Shown piece by piece: positions 23,494-29,516 of a stretch of DNA of 29,516 bases (positions within the stretch are counted from its first letter, which is position 1; the number at the start of each line of letters is the position of its first letter). The stretch spans positions 1 through 29,516 of the forward strand of contig CATZEP010000009.1 of assembly GCA_958418185.1 (NCBI GenBank), given 5' to 3'. Source of the stretch: an uncultured Collinsella sp. (lineage in GTDB: Bacteria > Actinomycetota > Coriobacteriia > Coriobacteriales > Coriobacteriaceae). Both the position numbers and the translations under genes were made by a program. The notes beneath the pieces were generated by a model, which saw only the letters and a list, made by a program, of their open reading frames with translations, made no database searches and was not told the DNA's origin.

Positions 23494-25278
23494 CTAAGAA
23501 CGCTTGCGGCTCGCCATGGTGCCTGCGGCGATAGCGGCTGTTCCCGCAAGGACGGTTGCCACGATGGCCGCACCCGAGGTGTCGCCGGTTGCCGCGAGCA
23601 CGCCGGTAGTCTTGGCTTTCGTGGTTGAAGCCGCAACGGCCTTGGTCGGCTTTGAGCCCTCAGGCTTGGGGTTCTGCTTGGACTCCGCGGGCTTGCTTTC
23701 TGCGGGCTTGGTCTCGTCGGGCTTGGGGTCTTCCGGCTTGGCTACCTCGGGAGGTGCGATGGTCGTACTTTTGGCGACTGCTTTGATATAGAGGGAGTCG
23801 ACCGTGGCGTCGCCCGTGCCGATGGCTTGGCCTGCCTCGTAGATGCCGTCACGGAGCTTGCGATAGTCAATGACCTTGCCGCCTTCGGGCGTCTGGATGG
23901 CGGCGTTCTCAATCTTGATGGTGCCGATTGTCTTGCCGTCAGCGCTCATGGCACGGGCAAAGATTGCCGCTGTATCTCCTTCGGCCGTTACCTTACTGCG
24001 GATGATCGAGATGACTGCGGGTGTGACGCCCTCGCTGGTCTGGGCGATGATGCCGATGTTCTCGCCTTGGGGTTCGCGCCTCGTCTCGCCATCTTGGTTT
24101 TCGCTGTAGGGGATGGGGCCGTCGCCGTTCTCGACATAGCGGGCTATGGCCTTGACAACGGAGTCGCTGATGTAGATGTGGCCGCCCTTCTCGTTGGGTC
24201 GATCGTTTCTGGTGGAGAATGCAGCCGAAACCTCGCCTTCCGCAAACGCGTCCACGGTGGAGCCATTCTTGACGACGATGTCGTCCTGGTAGGTGAAGAG
24301 GGCGTTGGCGCCACCGTATCTGCCTTTACTTGCACGGACCGTCACGTTTGCATGATCGAGGGTGATGCCCTTGTGGGCATAGACGCCATATTCAACACCG
24401 TTTACGTTGAGGGAGGCGTTTGTGGCTGCGAGGCTGCCCTTGGCCTCGACGGCAGCGTCTTTCTCGGAGCTTGCCTTGACCTGGCTGCCGTCCGAGATGT
24501 TGATATTGCCGCCGCTCCAAAGGGCCTCACCATCGGCTGAGCTTGCCTCGACCGTCCCGCCACCCTTGATGGTGAGGTTCTTGTCGGCTCCAATACCCTT
24601 GTCCTTGGTAGCCCTGGCGGTGACGGCTCCGCTGTCGTCAATCGTGATATTGCCGTTTGCCCTGATGCCATCCGATGCACCCGTGGCGTTGACGTTGCCC
24701 GAACCTTTGATAGCGAGATCACCTCCGGCATTGATGGCATCAAACCCAGTGCTCGTGGCGTTGACGGATCCGGCTCCGTCGATGTTGATATTACCCGTGG
24801 TGAGGATAGCGTCCTCAGTAGATGTCACGCTGAGCGTGCCGCCCTCGTCGCCTTGGATATTGAGCTCGGCATTCTCGTTAGTGCCATGAGAAACGTTGAT
24901 GCTTTCGATCCATTCGGCAGTGACGATGTTGGTTCCCGAGTAATTCACGTTGAGCTTGCCTGCGGCCTGGATCTCGCCGCCGTTATAGTTGTTGAGCTTC
25001 AAGTCGTCGGCGCCGTCCCACGACCAGGTACCGGCCTCGTCGCTCGCCGCGGTGTTGTACTTGTTGCCGCCGACCTTGACCCATTCCGCTGCGAGCGAGA
25101 CGCTCGGCATGAGCAGCGAGCTCACCGTGAGCGCGCAGGCCAGGCCGCAGACGATGCGGCGCGTCACGCGGCGCCAGCTGCCGTGCGCGAGTCCTATGCG
25201 ACGGCGAACGTCGGGTTCGGCAACATGGGTTCCGGCGGTAGTGTCATTGCGTTTGGGGGTCGTGAACAAGGCTGCCAT
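23494..25278 (-). CDS. Surface-anchored beta-helix (Cthe_2159-like) protein, copy 1
   Basis: A 594-residue exported protein. The long basic n-region (1-41) and hydrophobic core (about 42-62, IVCGLACALTVSSLLMPSVS) end in a signal-peptidase site near SLA-AEW. Mature residues run as repeats of the kind DGIRANGNITIDDSGAVTAR, each about 21-23 residues, as in right-handed beta-helices of the Cthe_2159 carbohydrate-binding domain family. A Pro/Lys/Glu linker follows, then LAATG (561-565), a hydrophobic segment and RKRS tail, the cell-wall sorting signal of class E sortases. Start ATG 25278 has GGGAG 5 nt upstream. It is a tandem paralogue of 25550-27325. Ligand unknown; polysaccharide binding is inference. 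Confidence 0.8.
   Translation of the reverse strand: MAALFTTPKRNDTTAGTHVAEPDVRRRIGLAHGSWRRVTRRIVCGLACALTVSSLLMPSVSLAAEWVKVGGNKYNTAASDEAGTWSWDGADDLKLNNYNGGEIQAAGKLNVNYSGTNIVTAEWIESINVSHGTNENAELNIQGDEGGTLSVTSTEDAILTTGNINIDGAGSVNATSTGFDAINAGGDLAIKGSGNVNATGASDGIRANGNITIDDSGAVTARATKDKGIGADKNLTIKGGGTVEASSADGEALWSGGNINISDGSQVKASSEKDAAVEAKGSLAATNASLNVNGVEYGVYAHKGITLDHANVTVRASKGRYGGANALFTYQDDIVVKNGSTVDAFAEGEVSAAFSTRNDRPNEKGGHIYISDSVVKAIARYVENGDGPIPYSENQDGETRREPQGENIGIIAQTSEGVTPAVISIIRSKVTAEGDTAAIFARAMSADGKTIGTIKIENAAIQTPEGGKVIDYRKLRDGIYEAGQAIGTGDATVDSLYIKAVAKSTTIAPPEVAKPEDPKPDETKPAESKPAESKQNPKPEGSKPTKAVAASTTKAKTTGVLAATGDTSGAAIVATVLAGTAAIAAGTMASRKRS
25091..25185. repeat. 95-bp signal-peptide DNA identical to 27138-27232
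   Basis: Every base of this block equals 27138-27232 in the second surface-protein gene. It encodes the HGSWRRVTRR basic stretch, hydrophobic core and start of the mature protein. Flanking coding sequence differs noticeably, so local gene conversion or recombination is likely. Confidence 0.85.
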
Positions 25279-25293
25279 GGTTGCTCCCGTTCT

Positions 25294-25306
25294 CATAGGG
25301 CCTATA
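25294..25306. promoter_or_regulatory. CATAGG-G-CCTAT dyad before surface protein 1
   Basis: CATAGGGCCTATA is a nearly perfect dyad 16 bp upstream of the ATG. The perfect version CATAGGGCCTATG precedes copy 2 at 27341-27353. It could be an operator, or merely shared duplicated leader sequence. Confidence 0.3.
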
Positions 25307-25336
25307 CGACTAGATTCAGCGTATCTGCTGGATGTT

Positions 25337-25368
25337 GCCGGCGGTAGTGCCGTTTGGAGGGCAAAATG
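25337..25368 (-). promoter_or_regulatory. 32-bp conserved leader block before surface protein 1
   Basis: These 32 bp are identical to 27384-27415, upstream of copy 2, while surrounding leader sequence has diverged. On the minus strand it contains TTTTGCCCTCCAAACGGC. The conservation within a drifting leader suggests a regulatory site. If translated upstream of the start it gives an artefactual FALQTALPPAT extension. Confidence 0.4.
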
Positions 25369-25415
25369 GCCAAAATGGGGGAGAAATAGGCCGCACGCCG
25401 GCGCAGGGACCGGCG

Positions 25416-25456
25416 CTAAAAGAAAAGCGCGGGGCCGCATGGCGACTCCGCGCTTT
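25416..25456 (-). terminator. Terminator copy between the two surface-protein genes
   Basis: Stem AAAGCGCGG (25424-25432) / CCGCGCTTT (25448-25456), with extra pairs inside, is followed on the minus strand by TTCTTTT. It is the duplicated counterpart of the terminator at 27466-27506 and now follows surface gene copy 2. Confidence 0.7.
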
Positions 25457-25482
25457 ATTGTTCAGCTTTTGCAGCCTTGCCC

Positions 25483-25527
25483 TTACGCTACGAAGAAGTA
25501 GACGAGGAAGGCAAGGGCCGCGATCCA
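25483..25527 (-). pseudogene. Relic of the AzgA permease 3' end (last 14 codons and stop)
   Basis: Read on the minus strand this encodes WIAALAFLVYFFVA and a stop, exactly the C-terminus of the permease at 27534-27578. The two stretches differ at three bases, all in third codon positions. Nothing upstream of it belongs to the permease; the next sequence is the 3' end of surface gene copy 2. It marks the junction of a tandem duplication. Confidence 0.85.
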
Positions 25528-25549
25528 CCCGTCCCGTGCGAAAAAGTGT

Positions 25550-27325
25550 TTACGAGCGCTTGCGGCTCACCACGGCGCCCGCGGCGATGGCGGCTGTTCC
25601 CGCAAGGGCGGCTGCCACGATGGCTGCGCTCGAGGCGTCGCCGGTTGCTGCGAGTTTGCCGGCGATCTTGGCTCCCGTGGCTGCAGCTGCAACGGTCTTG
25701 GTCGTCTTCGTGCCCTCGGACTTGGAACCCTCGGGCTTGGTCTCGCCTGGCTTCTCCTCGGGTTTGATCTCCTCGGGAGGCGCGATGACCGTGCTCTTGG
25801 CGACAGCTTCGTTATAGGGGGAGTCGATCACAGCGTCGCCCGTGCCGATGGTTTGACCCACCACGTAGAAGATGCCGTCATCGAGTTCTTCCTTGTTGCG
25901 ATAGCCAATGATCTTGCCGCCTGTGGGCGTCTGTATGGGAGCGCCTTCGATCTCGATGGTGCCGATTGTCTCGCCGTCCGCGCTCACGGCAAGGGCGAAG
26001 ATTGCCGCCGTGTCTCCCTCAGCTGTGACCTTACTGCGGACAATCGAGATGGTCGCGGGCGTGATGCCCTCCTTGGTCCGGGCAAAGATGCCGATGTTCA
26101 TGCCCCTATGCTCGGGAATGACCGCGCCACTTTGGTCGTTGCTGTAGTGATCGGGGCCGTCGCTACCGGACTCGACATAGCGGGCTATAGCCTTGACAAC
26201 GGAGTCACTAATGTAGATGTGACCACCCGCTTCGTTGGGGTAGTAGTTTCTGGTGAAGATTGCGGTCGAGAACTGGCCTTCTGCGAACGCATCCACGATC
26301 GAGCCGTTCTTGATGACGATGTCGTCCTCGTCGGTGAAGAGGGCGCTGGCTTCATCGTTCCCTGCACTTGCACGGACCGTTACGGTTGCGCCATCGAACG
26401 TGATGCCCTTGTAGACATAGATGCCATACCCAACGCCACTTGCGTTGAGGGAAGCGTTCGTGACCGTGAGGCTGTTTTTACCGTCGATGGTGGCGTCTTC
26501 CTCGGAGCTTGCCTTGACCTGGCTGCCACCCGAGATCTCGATGTTGCCGTCGGCCCAAATCGCATTGTCTTTGATAGAGCTTGCCTCTACCTTGCCGCCG
26601 CCCTTTATGATGAGGTTCTCGTTAGCATCGATACCCTGATCCTCGGTGGCCTTGGCGGTGACGGTTCCGCTGTTGTCGATCGTGATGTTGCCGTCGGCCC
26701 TGATGCCATCCGAATCGCCCGTGGCGTTAACGTTTCCCGAGCCCTTGATGGTGACATCGCCCCCGGCATCGATGGCATCGTGCTCGGTGCTCGTGGCGTT
26801 GACAGTGCCAGCGCCGTCGATGTTGATGCTGCCGACGGAAGTGATGGCGTCACGAGAAGATGTCACGTTGAGCGTGCTGGACGCGTCGCCCTGAATATTA
26901 AGCTCGGCGTTCTCGTTCGCGCCATCCTTAACCTTGATGCCGCGGCCGTCGCCGTTAGTGACGATGTTGTCGCCCTCGTAGCTCACGTTGAGCTTGCCCG
27001 CTGCCTCGATCGCGCCGCCGTTATAGCCGTTGAGCTTCATGTCATCGGCGCCGTCCCAGCTCCAGGTGCCGGCGGCGTCTCCCGCGGGCCCCGCGGCCGC
27101 TTCGTGGCGGACGCCGCCGACGTCCACCCACTCGGCCGCGAGCGAGACGCTCGGCATGAGCAGCGAGCTCACCGTGAGCGCGCAGGCCAGGCCGCAGACG
27201 ATGCGGCGCGTCACGCGGCGCCAGCTGCCGTGTGCGAGCAGCGTGCGACGGCACACGTCGGGCTCGACAAAATGGGCTCCAGAGGTTTTGTCATTGCGCT
27301 TGGGGGTCGTGAACAAGGCGGCCAT
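25550..27325 (-). CDS. Surface-anchored beta-helix (Cthe_2159-like) protein, copy 2
   Basis: A 591-residue paralogue of the downstream gene, with the same order: basic n-region (about 1-41), hydrophobic signal core ending SLA-AEW, beta-helix repeats (for example DGIRADGNITIDNSGTVTAK) to about residue 500, a Pro/Lys/Glu-rich linker, LAATG (558-562), a hydrophobic segment and RKRS. Start ATG 27325 has GGGAG 5 nt upstream; the longer frame upstream is leader DNA. Mature parts of the two proteins differ at many sites, so ligands may differ. It is expected to be covalently attached to the cell wall by a sortase, which is not encoded in this window. Confidence 0.8.
   Translation of the reverse strand: MAALFTTPKRNDKTSGAHFVEPDVCRRTLLAHGSWRRVTRRIVCGLACALTVSSLLMPSVSLAAEWVDVGGVRHEAAAGPAGDAAGTWSWDGADDMKLNGYNGGAIEAAGKLNVSYEGDNIVTNGDGRGIKVKDGANENAELNIQGDASSTLNVTSSRDAITSVGSINIDGAGTVNATSTEHDAIDAGGDVTIKGSGNVNATGDSDGIRADGNITIDNSGTVTAKATEDQGIDANENLIIKGGGKVEASSIKDNAIWADGNIEISGGSQVKASSEEDATIDGKNSLTVTNASLNASGVGYGIYVYKGITFDGATVTVRASAGNDEASALFTDEDDIVIKNGSIVDAFAEGQFSTAIFTRNYYPNEAGGHIYISDSVVKAIARYVESGSDGPDHYSNDQSGAVIPEHRGMNIGIFARTKEGITPATISIVRSKVTAEGDTAAIFALAVSADGETIGTIEIEGAPIQTPTGGKIIGYRNKEELDDGIFYVVGQTIGTGDAVIDSPYNEAVAKSTVIAPPEEIKPEEKPGETKPEGSKSEGTKTTKTVAAAATGAKIAGKLAATGDASSAAIVAAALAGTAAIAAGAVVSRKRS
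27138..27232. repeat. 95-bp signal-peptide DNA identical to 25091-25185
   Basis: Partner of the identical block in surface gene copy 1, at an offset of 2,047 bp. The leader blocks and start codons share this offset; the permease tails are offset by 2,051 bp, so only small indels have accumulated in the leader since duplication. Confidence 0.85.
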
Positions 27326-27340
27326 GGTTACTCCCATCCT

Positions 27341-27353
27341 CATAGGGCCTATG
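27341..27353. promoter_or_regulatory. CATAGG-G-CCTATG dyad before surface protein 2
   Basis: A perfect 6-bp dyad about one base, 15 bp upstream of the ATG and just before the ribosome site. A copy with one arm base changed precedes copy 1. Confidence 0.3.
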
Positions 27354-27383
27354 CGATTAAGCCCAGCATATCTGCAGGATGTA

Positions 27384-27415
27384 GCCGGCGGTAGTGCCGT
27401 TTGGAGGGCAAAATG
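27384..27415 (-). promoter_or_regulatory. 32-bp conserved leader block before surface protein 2
   Basis: Identical to 25337-25368. It lies 58-90 bp upstream of the start codon, a position suited to a promoter or activator site. I cannot identify a regulator for it. Confidence 0.4.
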
Positions 27416-27465
27416 TCCAAAACTTGGGAAGCAAAACATCGCGCGTCTGTGCGTTGCCTGGCTTT

Positions 27466-27506
27466 AAAAGAAAAGCGCGGAGCCGCTCGATGCGACTCCG
27501 CGCTTT
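27466..27506 (-). terminator. Intrinsic terminator after the AzgA-type permease
   Basis: Stem AAAGCGCGG (27472-27480) / CCGCGCTTT (27498-27506), followed on the minus strand by TTCTTTTA. It lies 28 bp past the permease stop and is the original of the copy at 25416-25456. Confidence 0.75.
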
Positions 27507-27533
27507 GGTGTTCTGTTTTAGCAGACTATGCCG

Positions 27534-28844
27534 TTACGCTACGAAGAAGTAGACGAGGAAGGCGAGAGCTGCGATCCACATGAGCGGCTTGATCTTGGAG
27601 GCCTCGCCCTTAAAGAGCGCGACGATCACGTAGGCGATAAAGCCTAGGCCAATGCCGGCAGAGATGGAGTAGGTGAAGGGCACGCCGGCGACAATCATGA
27701 ACGCCGGGAAACCCTGCGACACGTCGGACCAGTCGATCTCGGAGGCCTCGCTCATCATGAGGTAGCCGACGTAGACCAGAGCACCGCAGGTGGCGGCGCT
27801 GGAAACGATGGTGACGATGGGGGAGAAGAACGCGGCGAGAATGAACAGCACGCCGGTGGTGACGGAGGTGAGGCCCGTGCGGCCACCGTCGGCGGCGCCA
27901 GAAGTGGACTCGACGAAGGTGGTGATGGAGGAGACACCCATGAAACCGCCCACAGCGGCGGCGGCGGAGTCGACGATTAGGATCTCCTTGATATTCTCGA
28001 CGTTGCCGTCGTCGGTGAGGAACTCGCCCTGCTTTGCTACGGCCATCGCGGTGCCCATGGTGTCGAAGAAGTCACTCATGAGCAGCGAGAACGAGATGAC
28101 GAGGAGCGCGGGGTCGGTAAGGACCTTGACGATGGCGGGCACGCCGCCGGCGTCGGCGATGGGGCCACCGATGCTCGAGAAGTCGAGCGGGGCGATGATA
28201 CCGGTCGGAGCCTGGGTCACACCTAGGGGGATACCGGCGATGACGGCGACGACGATGCCGATGAGCAGCGAGCCGGGGACGTTGCGGCAGGCGAGGGCGA
28301 CCGTCACCAGGATGGAGATGATGCCGACGATGAAGGTGGGGGAGGTGATGTCGCCCAGACCGACGAGTGTACCGGCGCCAGCGGTGATAATGCCGGCATC
28401 GCACAGGCCAATCATGGCGATGAACAGGCCCAGACCCACCGAGATGGCGTGACGCAGGACAACCGGGATGGCGTCCATGATGGCCTCGCGCAGGCCACAA
28501 AGCACGAGCAGCAAGATGACGACGCCCTCAAGGAAGATGACGCTCATGGCCACGTGCCAGTCACCGCCGCAGACGGTGGTGGTGATTCCAGCGATCATCG
28601 CGTTGACGCCTAAGCCCGACGCGCAGGCGAGCGGGCGGTTGGCGAAGATGCCCATGCAGATGGTCATGATGCCGGCGCCCAGGCAGGTGGCGCAGGCGAG
28701 CGCTCCCGCATCGATGCCGGCGCCCGAGAGCACCGCAGGGTTGACGGCGATGATGTAGGCCATCGCCAGGAATGTTGTCAGTCCAGCGCGAAGTTCGGTC
28801 CCGATTGTGGACTTGCGCTCACTGACGTGAAATAGTTCGTCCAT
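27534..28844 (-). CDS. AzgA-type purine (adenine/guanine/hypoxanthine) permease
   Basis: A 436-residue polytopic transporter of the NCS2 AzgA/PbuG/PbuO group, which imports purine bases with protons. Marks are ELRAGLTTFLAMAYIIAVNP near the N-terminus, ANRPLACASGLGVNAMI, SDFFDTMGTAMAVAKQGEFL and GVSSITTFVESTSGAADGGRTGL, plus 12-14 hydrophobic segments. Start ATG 28844 has AAAGGG upstream; the frame runs to 28901 without a ribosome site. The leader holds a small TCGGCC/GGCCGA hairpin (28862-28882) but no purine-riboswitch core. Its last 14 codons recur as a relic at 25483. Exact base preference is not predictable. Confidence 0.9.
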   Translation of the reverse strand: MDELFHVSERKSTIGTELRAGLTTFLAMAYIIAVNPAVLSGAGIDAGALACATCLGAGIMTICMGIFANRPLACASGLGVNAMIAGITTTVCGGDWHVAMSVIFLEGVVILLLVLCGLREAIMDAIPVVLRHAISVGLGLFIAMIGLCDAGIITAGAGTLVGLGDITSPTFIVGIISILVTVALACRNVPGSLLIGIVVAVIAGIPLGVTQAPTGIIAPLDFSSIGGPIADAGGVPAIVKVLTDPALLVISFSLLMSDFFDTMGTAMAVAKQGEFLTDDGNVENIKEILIVDSAAAAVGGFMGVSSITTFVESTSGAADGGRTGLTSVTTGVLFILAAFFSPIVTIVSSAATCGALVYVGYLMMSEASEIDWSDVSQGFPAFMIVAGVPFTYSISAGIGLGFIAYVIVALFKGEASKIKPLMWIAALAFLVYFFVA

Positions 28845-28998
28845 GCATACCCTTTCCTTGTTCGGCCCCGAGTTTAGGCCGATTGACACGAACTCACCCA
28901 CTATAGCCCCTTTACGACGCTGTTGTTCCGCGCATGTTGATGTTCGGCGCTTTGTAGCAGACGGACGGTATTTTGCGCATGAAAATGTGTGGGTACCG

Positions 28999-29004
28999 TA
29001 TACT
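28999..29004 (+). promoter_or_regulatory. Candidate -10 of the deformylase-like gene
   Basis: TATACT lies 33 bp before ATG 29038. The same TATACTT occurs upstream of the patatin gene (14787). No clear -35 is present at 17 bp. Confidence 0.3.
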
Positions 29005-29037
29005 TAAGCGGTTACAACGACCCCTATGGAGGAACGT

Positions 29038-29457
29038 ATGATTAAAGAGCTCTGCCACGACGAGGCTATTCTGTCCCAGCGTTGCGAGGTTGCGACCGTC
29101 GAGGACGAGTCGGTTGCTCAGGACCTGATCGATACCATTAAGTCGCTCGACGATGCCGGCTGCCTTGCCGCTAACCAGATTGGCGTTACCAAGAAGGTCT
29201 GCGTCTACCTGGACGACGCCGGCGAGCCCCACGTGCTCTACAACCCCCGTCTGGTGTTTGGCTTGGGCGCCAGCAAGATGGAGGAGAGCTGCCTGACGCA
29301 CGAGGAGGTCACCAAGTCCACGCGCTATATCAAGTGCAAGGTCGCTTATGACGTGATCGTCGACGGCAAGATGCGCGAGCGCAAGCAGGACTTTGTGGGC
29401 TTCGAGGCGCAGATGATTCAACACATGATTGACCACTGTCTAGGAAAGTTGGTCTAA
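29038..29457 (+). CDS. Peptide-deformylase homologue lacking the catalytic glutamate
   Basis: A 139-residue PDF-family protein. Motif 1 is GCLAANQIG (41-49, Gln47 kept), motif 2 is ESCLT (83-87, metal ligand Cys85), and motif 3 reads HMIDH (129-133) in place of HExxH. The metal ligands Cys85, His129 and His133 are intact, but the general-base glutamate is methionine. Motif 1 also lacks the usual GxG. It is shorter than housekeeping deformylase (about 150-200 aa). Start ATG 29038 is preferred over ATG 29026 because GGAGG (29028-29032) lies 5 nt upstream. Removal of N-formyl groups by the usual mechanism is doubtful; it may bind formyl-Met peptides or do another reaction. Confidence 0.75.
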   Translation: MIKELCHDEAILSQRCEVATVEDESVAQDLIDTIKSLDDAGCLAANQIGVTKKVCVYLDDAGEPHVLYNPRLVFGLGASKMEESCLTHEEVTKSTRYIKCKVAYDVIVDGKMRERKQDFVGFEAQMIQHMIDHCLGKLV

Positions 29458-29497
29458 GGGGACCAAAGCACCGCACCTTGCCGCTCAATCGTCGCTC

Positions 29498-29514
29498 GCG
29501 TACCTTAAGTACGC
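29498..29514 (+). terminator. Possible terminator at window end
   Basis: GCGTAC (29498-29503) and GTACGC (29509-29514) form a 6-bp hairpin about a 5-nt loop, followed by TT at the window edge. It is 41 bp past the deformylase-like stop. The T-run cannot be judged because the sequence ends. Confidence 0.35.
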
Positions 29515-29516
29515 TT

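Noticed and set aside
23494..27325. Beta-helix repeats as a tandem DNA repeat or CRISPR-like array
   Set aside because: The repeats exist at protein level with varied codons and no constant spacer or repeat unit.
25853..27394. 513-codon open frame opposite surface protein 2
   Set aside because: It mirrors the repeats of the real gene; the minus-strand protein has a signal peptide and sorting signal.
28845..29037. Possible purine riboswitch before the AzgA-type permease
   Set aside because: The minus-strand leader lacks the conserved purine aptamer core; only a short hairpin at 28862-28882 is present.

Overview
The window is about 29.5 kb of GC-rich, densely coding bacterial chromosome. Gene content and style suggest a Gram-positive anaerobe of the Coriobacteriia, most like Collinsella: an actinobacterial LAATG cell-wall sorting signal, a TPP-riboswitch thiM/thiE cluster, AzgA and UraA permeases, and a ribosomal-protection-type GTPase. 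That assignment is inference from recognition, not from a search. I see no rRNA, tRNA, CRISPR array, insertion sequence or phage gene.

Layout. (1) 151-7013: a Tet(M)-like ribosomal-protection GTPase, then an AAA+ ATPase with a C-terminal helical/winged-helix region, overlapped by a UvrA-like protein lacking the UvrB-binding domain (UvrA2 type), then a convergent second AAA+ ATPase homologous to the first. (2) 7101-10055, minus strand: TrmL-like tRNA methyltransferase, CobW-family GTPase, ArsC/Spx-fold protein without the usual cysteine, and an iron-sulfur flavoprotein. (3) 10130-14504, minus strand: two related c-di-GMP proteins sharing GGDEF-PAS-pseudoGGDEF; the second adds a further degenerate GGDEF and an intact EAL. 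(4) 14829-15698: patatin-like phospholipase. (5) 15799-17835, minus strand: thiamine salvage operon (TPP riboswitch, attenuator, thiM, MTH1187-type protein, thiE). (6) 17999-22560, plus strand: HAD phosphatase, LysR regulator, MetE-C-like methyltransferase, uracil permease. (7) 22621-28844, minus strand: esterase, two tandem beta-helix surface proteins with signal peptides and LAATG anchors, and an AzgA-type purine permease. (8) 29038-29457: a peptide-deformylase homologue lacking the catalytic glutamate.

Three things stand out. Intergenic gaps repeatedly hold long palindromes whose arms differ at every site but whose centre keeps a GGGACAG/GGGAC-GTCCC core; one of them supplies the C-terminal codons of trmL. 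The two surface-protein genes arose by a roughly 2.05-kb tandem duplication that carried along the last 14 codons of the neighbouring permease, still readable as a relic, and 95 bp of their signal-peptide DNA are identical. Finally, the UvrA2-like gene sits between two related AAA+ ATPases next to a ribosome-protection GTPase, which may be a chromosomal drug-tolerance or genome-maintenance module.
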